DNA of 16,482 bases from Candidatus Eiseniibacteriota bacterium (lineage in GTDB: Bacteria > Eisenbacteria > RBG-16-71-46 > CAIMUX01), in contig JAGQHR010000014.1 of the NCBI GenBank assembly GCA_020431745.1, positions 1-16,482 on the forward strand, read 5' to 3'. Positions 13,157 to 16,482 of the stretch are shown here, piece by piece (positions within the stretch are counted from its first letter, which is position 1; each line of letters starts with the position of its first letter). Below the pieces are notes generated by a model that worked only from the letters and a program-made list of their open reading frames with translations, was not told the DNA's origin and did not search any database. Both the position numbers and the translations under genes were made by a program.

Positions 13157-14226
13157 CCACGGGTACCGACGGGACCCCATCGGTCCGGGGCCGGGGGCAT
13201 CGCGTCCGAAACTGGTTCTGGATCGTCGTGCTCCTGCTCGCCCTCGGCGCCGGTGCGCTCTGGGCCGCACGCTCGTGGTACCTGTCCCGTCCCGTCGGGG
13301 TGGAGATCGCCGGTGTCGAGACTCCGGAGCCGTTCCACGTCGATGCCGGCGAAGGGTTCAACTCGGTCGCGCGCCGGCTCGAGTCCAGGGGTTGGATCCC
13401 CTGGTCGCTCCCGATCCGCGTCGAAGCCCGCCTCGGGCGCTGGGACCGGCGGGTTTTTCCCGGCTACTACGGATTCCGTTCCGGTGAGACCGTCGGTGGG
13501 CTCGTCGAGCGCTTCCGGCGGGGAGACATCGAGCACGTCTTGGTGACGATCCCCGAGGGGCGCCGACTCTCCCAGATCCTGCCGGTCCTCGCCGAGTCGA
13601 CATGGAACCGGGTGGGGGACTTCGAGGTGCTTGCGCGCGACGACGACTGGCTGGCGGAGCACGGGATCCCGGGACCGGGGTTGGAGGGCTATGTTTTTCC
13701 GGAGACCTACAAGATCGCGCTCGGCGAGTCGCCCGAGAGGATTCTCCAGCAGGTGACCGAGCCGGGCATGAAGTTCTATGCCGACTCTCTGCGGGCTCGG
13801 GCGGAGTCGTTGGGCCTCGACCAACGGCAGGTCTGGACCCTGGCCTCGATCGTCGAGGCGGAAGCGGTCCTGCCCGAGGAGCGCCGGCGGATCTCGGGCG
13901 TGTTTTGGAATCGCTACCGCATGGGAATGCGTCTGGAATCGGATCCCACGGTGCTCTTCGCCCTGGGGCGCGCTCCCGGTCGCGTGCTCTACCGGGATCT
14001 CGAAATCGACTCCCCCTACAACACCTATCGTTACGCCGGCCTGCCCCCGGGGCCGATCTGTCAGCCCGGTCGGGCCTCTCTGCGCGCCGCGGTGACGCCG
14101 CTGCCGGTGCGGGACCTGTTCTTCGTGGCCCGCGGTGACGGGTCGCATGTATTCTCGAAAACTCTTGCCGAGCACAACCGCGCCCGGTCGCTGGTACGCC
14201 AGTCCAAGAAGAAGCCGTCCCCGTGA
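13153..14226 (+). CDS. mltG: Endolytic murein transglycosylase MltG (YceG family)
   Basis: This 357-aa inner-membrane enzyme cleaves nascent glycan strands and is thought to terminate peptidoglycan elongation. A single N-terminal membrane span (about 20-39, NWFWIVVLLLALGAGAL) follows a short basic cytosolic end. A LysM-like segment (FNSVARRLESRG...) and the YceG domain follow. The catalytic Glu is E235 in LASIVEAEA; other family landmarks are EGYVFPETY, RLESDPTV and SPYNTYRYAGLPPGPI. Length is normal (~340 aa). GTG 13153 overlaps the ruvX stop (GTGA), with GGGAGAG about 9 nt upstream. With DivIVA and LspA in the same stretch it fits an envelope-growth neighbourhood. Confidence 0.95.
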   Translation: MTTGTDGTPSVRGRGHRVRNWFWIVVLLLALGAGALWAARSWYLSRPVGVEIAGVETPEPFHVDAGEGFNSVARRLESRGWIPWSLPIRVEARLGRWDRRVFPGYYGFRSGETVGGLVERFRRGDIEHVLVTIPEGRRLSQILPVLAESTWNRVGDFEVLARDDDWLAEHGIPGPGLEGYVFPETYKIALGESPERILQQVTEPGMKFYADSLRARAESLGLDQRQVWTLASIVEAEAVLPEERRRISGVFWNRYRMGMRLESDPTVLFALGRAPGRVLYRDLEIDSPYNTYRYAGLPPGPICQPGRASLRAAVTPLPVRDLFFVARGDGSHVFSKTLAEHNRARSLVRQSKKKPSP

Positions 14227-14232
14227 CCCCTT

Positions 14233-14236
14233 GGAG
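14233..14236 (+). promoter_or_regulatory. Shine-Dalgarno GGAG deciding the start of the six-Cys secreted protein
   Basis: GGAG is placed 7 nt before ATG 14244. The in-frame GTG 14223, which overlaps the mltG stop, has no comparable signal. Confidence 0.6.
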
Positions 14237-14243
14237 TATCCGC

Positions 14244-15209
14244 ATGATCCGTGACCATTCCCCGAGGCGAGCCTCCGCCGCCCTCGCTGCCGTCCTCACC
14301 GAGCGTGCTCGCTCGCGGTGTCGATCGCGCCTTGCACGATTCCTGGCTCTCGGCGTCCTGCTGGTGGGGGGCCTCGCGTCGACGAGCGCCGCGGCATGGG
14401 AGCAGGAAAACGAGGTCCCGGTGAACCAGGGCGGGGTGCTGATCGTCCACGATCACGGCCCAGTTCCCCGTGGCTCGATCGCCGGGTGTGACCTGCTGAC
14501 CTTGGAGGATCCGACCCACGCCAAGGTCGAGATGGACGTGGACCCGGAACCGCACCTGATCGGGGTCTACGCGGTTTTCGCACCCGGAGATTCCGTGCTT
14601 CTCGCGGGCGTGACCTTCGGCATCCACTTTCCGGAGACCGTCTCGATCATCGCGTCCGGGGCCTGTTCCAACAACGGCGTCTTGATCGTGCCGCCCGACT
14701 GGCCCTCGGATCGCCAGGGGGTGGCGAGCGCCGTGCTTCCCCCGCAGACGAGCAGCGTGGTTCCGATCTACTGGTTCTACATCCTGGCCAACGAACCCGG
14801 GTTCTTCGAGCTCACACCGCATCCCGTTCCGCGACACGGCGGGGCGTTCGGGAGCGGGGATCCGGCGCCGCGTCTGACCCCGATCACCGGATACGGCCGG
14901 TTGGGGATCGGTTCCCGCGGGAAGCTCCCGCAGGCGGGTGTGTACGCATCCCGAGGCATCTGTTGCCTGGACAAATGCCAGTGGCTCTCGCCGCTGGAGT
15001 GCGACTGGTTCACCGGTCTCTGGTTGGGATCGGACACGGATTGCAGCTCGGACCCGTGCGATCCGGACGGGTTGGCCGGGGCGTGCTGCATCGGGGACGA
15101 CTGCGAGCTCCGCACCCGGATCGACTGCATCACGGCGGGGGGGCGATTTTTCGGCGAAGGCAAGTCGTGCGAAGAGATCGATTGCCTCGAGGAGATTGGC
15201 GGGCGATGA
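14244..15209 (+). CDS. Secreted protein with two tandem six-cysteine modules at the C-terminus
   Basis: This 321-aa protein has no function I can name. A long Arg-rich n-region (1-31) precedes a hydrophobic core (32-46) and a likely cleavage after STSAAA (A51). Residues 52-230 are a beta-rich domain without recognised motifs, containing two cysteines (in IAGCDLL and SGACSNN). The end holds two copies of CC-x3/4-C-x7-C-x13-C-x4-C: C240,C241,C245,C253,C267,C272 and C281,C282,C287,C295,C309,C314. Such G-A-C-C modules recur in secreted proteins of Planctomycetes and Eisenbacteria-like genomes; I infer a disulfide-stabilised extracellular fold. ATG 14244 has GGAG 7 nt upstream. The gene sits 17 nt after mltG, and its stop overlaps the larE ATG (ATGA), so it is co-transcribed. 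Confidence 0.85.
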   Translation: MIRDHSPRRASAALAAVLTERARSRCRSRLARFLALGVLLVGGLASTSAAAWEQENEVPVNQGGVLIVHDHGPVPRGSIAGCDLLTLEDPTHAKVEMDVDPEPHLIGVYAVFAPGDSVLLAGVTFGIHFPETVSIIASGACSNNGVLIVPPDWPSDRQGVASAVLPPQTSSVVPIYWFYILANEPGFFELTPHPVPRHGGAFGSGDPAPRLTPITGYGRLGIGSRGKLPQAGVYASRGICCLDKCQWLSPLECDWFTGLWLGSDTDCSSDPCDPDGLAGACCIGDDCELRTRIDCITAGGRFFGEGKSCEEIDCLEEIGGR

Positions 15210-16054
15210 ACGGGCCGAATACTTCCGGGGCGGTCGCCGGCGCTTTGCCGCCGAACGCGCCACCGGCTCTGGCAGAAAAGCACGCCGCGCTCCAGGCCCA
15301 TCTCCGGTCGATCCCGCGGGTCCTGGTCGCATTCTCCGGCGGGGCTGACAGCGCGTTCCTGGTCCGTGTCGCGCATTTCACGATCGGGGAGCGTGCGCGC
15401 GCCGCCATCGGGATCTCGCCGTCGTTGCAGCAGGAGAGCCGGGATCTCGCGCGGGAGCTCGTGCGGTCCTGGGGCGTTGCGCTGCTCGAGGTCCATCCCC
15501 GAGAGATGGAAGACCCCGGATACGTCGCCAACGGCCCCGATCGCTGCTACTACTGCAAGCATGCGCTCTACGGGTTGCTCGCGACGATCGCGGCGGCGGC
15601 GGAGGAAGGCGAACAGGTCCTGGACGGGACCAATCGGGACGACCTCTCGGACGATCGCCCGGGGCGTGTGGCGGCGGCCGAGCATGGCGTACGGTCGCCC
15701 CTGGCGGAGCTGGGTTGGACCAAGCGGGAGATCCGGGAGGCGAGCAGGCTCCTCGGCATCCCGACCTGGGATCGTCCGGCCTCGCCCTGCCTCAGCTCTC
15801 GCATTCCCCACGGGACATCCGTTACCGTATCGGCGCTGCGCCGGATCGAGGAGGCGGAAGGCCGGATCCGGCGGCACGGGTTCGCCGATGTCCGGGTCCG
15901 GCACCTCGCGGGAACGGCCCGGGTAGAGGTGCCGGCCGCCGAGGTGGACCGCTTGCGGAGTCTGTGGACGCGTATCGAGCCTGAGCTCAGGGAATGCGGC
16001 TACGACGAGGTGGTCCTGGACCCCGCCGGCTATCGCCGGGGAGGAGCACGATGA
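15206..16054 (+). CDS. larE: LarE-family ATP-dependent sulfur transferase (nickel-pincer cofactor synthesis)
   Basis: This 282-aa cytosolic PP-loop enzyme adenylates the carboxylates of pyridinium biscarboxylate mononucleotide and exchanges them for thiocarboxylates, building the nickel-pincer cofactor of lactate racemase-type enzymes. The PP-loop is S44-G-G-A-D-S49. VLDGTNRDDLSDDRPG and SPLAELGWTKREIR are typical of the family. PASPC195-LSSRIPHG carries the Cys equivalent to the sacrificial C176 of Lactiplantibacillus LarE. C114-Y-Y-C117 (RCYYCKHALY) supplies two more, the three-cysteine pattern linked to [4Fe-4S]-type LarE. The ATG overlaps the previous stop and is preceded by GGAG about 11 nt away. 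No larB, larC or larA is in the window, so the client enzyme must be elsewhere. Confidence 0.92.
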   Translation: MNGPNTSGAVAGALPPNAPPALAEKHAALQAHLRSIPRVLVAFSGGADSAFLVRVAHFTIGERARAAIGISPSLQQESRDLARELVRSWGVALLEVHPREMEDPGYVANGPDRCYYCKHALYGLLATIAAAAEEGEQVLDGTNRDDLSDDRPGRVAAAEHGVRSPLAELGWTKREIREASRLLGIPTWDRPASPCLSSRIPHGTSVTVSALRRIEEAEGRIRRHGFADVRVRHLAGTARVEVPAAEVDRLRSLWTRIEPELRECGYDEVVLDPAGYRRGGAR

Positions 16055-16335
16055 ACACTCGAGATCGGGGGAAGGGAGCCACTCCGTCCCGGCGCTCGAA
16101 AGCGGCGGCGGTAGACGCGGGCAGCTTCCAACGGCTCGACTTGGGACGAAAGAACTGGCTCCTCTTCGGGGCCGGGCTGGTCGCGATTCTGATCGGATTC
16201 CTCCTGCTTTCCCAGGGGGACATCACCTTGGCTCCCATCCTCCTGGTCGGGGGATACGTGGTGCTGATTCCGTGGGCCCTGGTCGCTCGTTCGCGGCGCG
16301 AATCGACGGACGGCGCGGGCTCCCAGGGACGCTGA
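16051..16335 (+). CDS. Small two-TM membrane protein, DUF3098-like
   Basis: This 94-aa protein has a basic, Ser/Arg-rich N-terminus (1-26), the segment FQRLDLGRKNWLL, then two membrane spans (about 36-54 and 59-79) separated by SQGDITLAP, and a charged C-terminus. The RKNWLLFGAGLVAILIGFLLL arrangement (quoted here as its start only, RKNWLLFGAG) with a short polar turn and a second span ending VVLIPWAL resembles the uncharacterised DUF3098 family of FCB bacteria; the assignment is from pattern memory. No function is known. GGAGGAG lies 6 nt before ATG 16051, which overlaps the larE stop (ATGA). It is the last protein gene of the cluster. Confidence 0.8.
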   Translation: MNTRDRGKGATPSRRSKAAAVDAGSFQRLDLGRKNWLLFGAGLVAILIGFLLLSQGDITLAPILLVGGYVVLIPWALVARSRRESTDGAGSQGR

Positions 16336-16339
16336 TCCC

Positions 16340-16357
16340 TGCCGGCGGTTGCCGGCA
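16340..16357 (+). terminator. GC hairpin between the last gene and tRNA-Val
   Basis: TGCCGGC (16340-16346) and GCCGGCA (16351-16357) pair perfectly around a GGTT loop, 9 nt before the tRNA. There is no U-run. It may act as a U-less terminator or a boundary for tRNA 5' processing. Confidence 0.4.
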
Positions 16358-16366
16358 TCCGGATAC

Positions 16367-16440
16367 GGGCGAATAGCTCAGCTGGTTAGAGCACCTGCCT
16401 TACAAGCAGGGGGTCACAGGTTCGAATCCTGTTTCGCCCC
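16367..16440 (+). tRNA. tRNA-Val (anticodon UAC)
   Basis: A complete cloverleaf is present. The acceptor is GGGCGAA (16367-16373) with TTCGCCC (16433-16439), and the D stem is GCTC/GAGC. The anticodon stem is CCTGC/GCAGG with loop CTTACAA and anticodon TAC at 16401-16403; the T stem is ACAGG/CCTGT with loop TTCGAAT. The discriminator base is C (16440), and CCA is encoded at 16441-16443. It lies 31 nt after the DUF3098-like gene on the same strand and may be co-transcribed with it. Confidence 0.97.
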
Positions 16441-16482
16441 CCACTTCCCTAACCCGCGCCGATCATCCCGATGGAACGCCCG

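Noticed and set aside
16471..16482. ATG at 16471 as start of a next gene
   Set aside because: Only four codons are inside the window, with no RBS; it cannot be assessed.

Overview
The window is about 16.5 kb of very GC-rich, gene-dense bacterial chromosome. I infer a member of the FCB-side candidate phyla (Eisenbacteria- or Krumholzibacteriota-like). The reasons are a secreted metalloprotease ending in a FlgD-type Ig-like tail with a PNPs...G..v.L.lfD..Gr.vr pattern, a secreted protein ending in tandem 'GACC' six-cysteine modules, a DUF3098-like small membrane protein, and DivIVA beside punA-lspA-rluD. No marker in the window fixes the phylum.

Layout. (1) 1-569 is the C-terminal end of nuoN (complex I), which closes an operon entering from the left. 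(2) 707-1117 is a small cupin. (3) 1234-4033 is a tight three-gene plus-strand unit: a lipoprotein with Ig-like, FN3 and possibly HmuY-like parts, a Nudix hydrolase, and an exported protein that looks like a metal-ligand-less relative of the alkaline-phosphatase superfamily. It ends in an eight-unit 13/14-bp tandem repeat (4027-4135) that starts inside the last codons and stop of that gene. (4) 4155-7909 on the minus strand holds an M36-like metalloprotease and class I fructose-1,6-bisphosphatase (fbp), each with a recognisable sigma70-type promoter. (5) 7910-8321 is a 412-nt divergent regulatory region with facing promoters for fbp and divIVA and a single-nucleotide-loop G-quadruplex motif overlapping a perfect hairpin. 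(6) 8322-16335 on the plus strand is divIVA, then a run of overlapping or touching genes: punA, lspA, rluD, a STAS anti-anti-sigma protein, a HATPase anti-sigma kinase, ruvX, mltG, a six-Cys secreted protein, larE and a two-TM protein. It is followed by tRNA-Val(UAC).

Functional picture. The long right-hand cluster is mostly cell-envelope and RNA/DNA housekeeping: lipoprotein signal peptide cleavage (LspA), glycan strand termination (MltG), polar growth or division scaffold (DivIVA), rRNA pseudouridylation (RluD), RuvX, purine salvage (PunA), and nickel-pincer cofactor chemistry (LarE). A partner-switching pair (STAS plus kinase) is embedded in the middle. Stop/start overlaps (ATGA, GTGA, TTGA) indicate translational coupling. 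The most unusual points are: the G4/hairpin element between fbp and divIVA; the minisatellite grown from a stop codon; the apparently dead phosphatase-fold protein; a purine nucleoside phosphorylase with Asp at the base-recognition Asn position; and the tandem six-Cys modules with identical spacing. I see no prophage, transposase, CRISPR array or defence system, and nothing that amounts to a wholly new multi-gene system.
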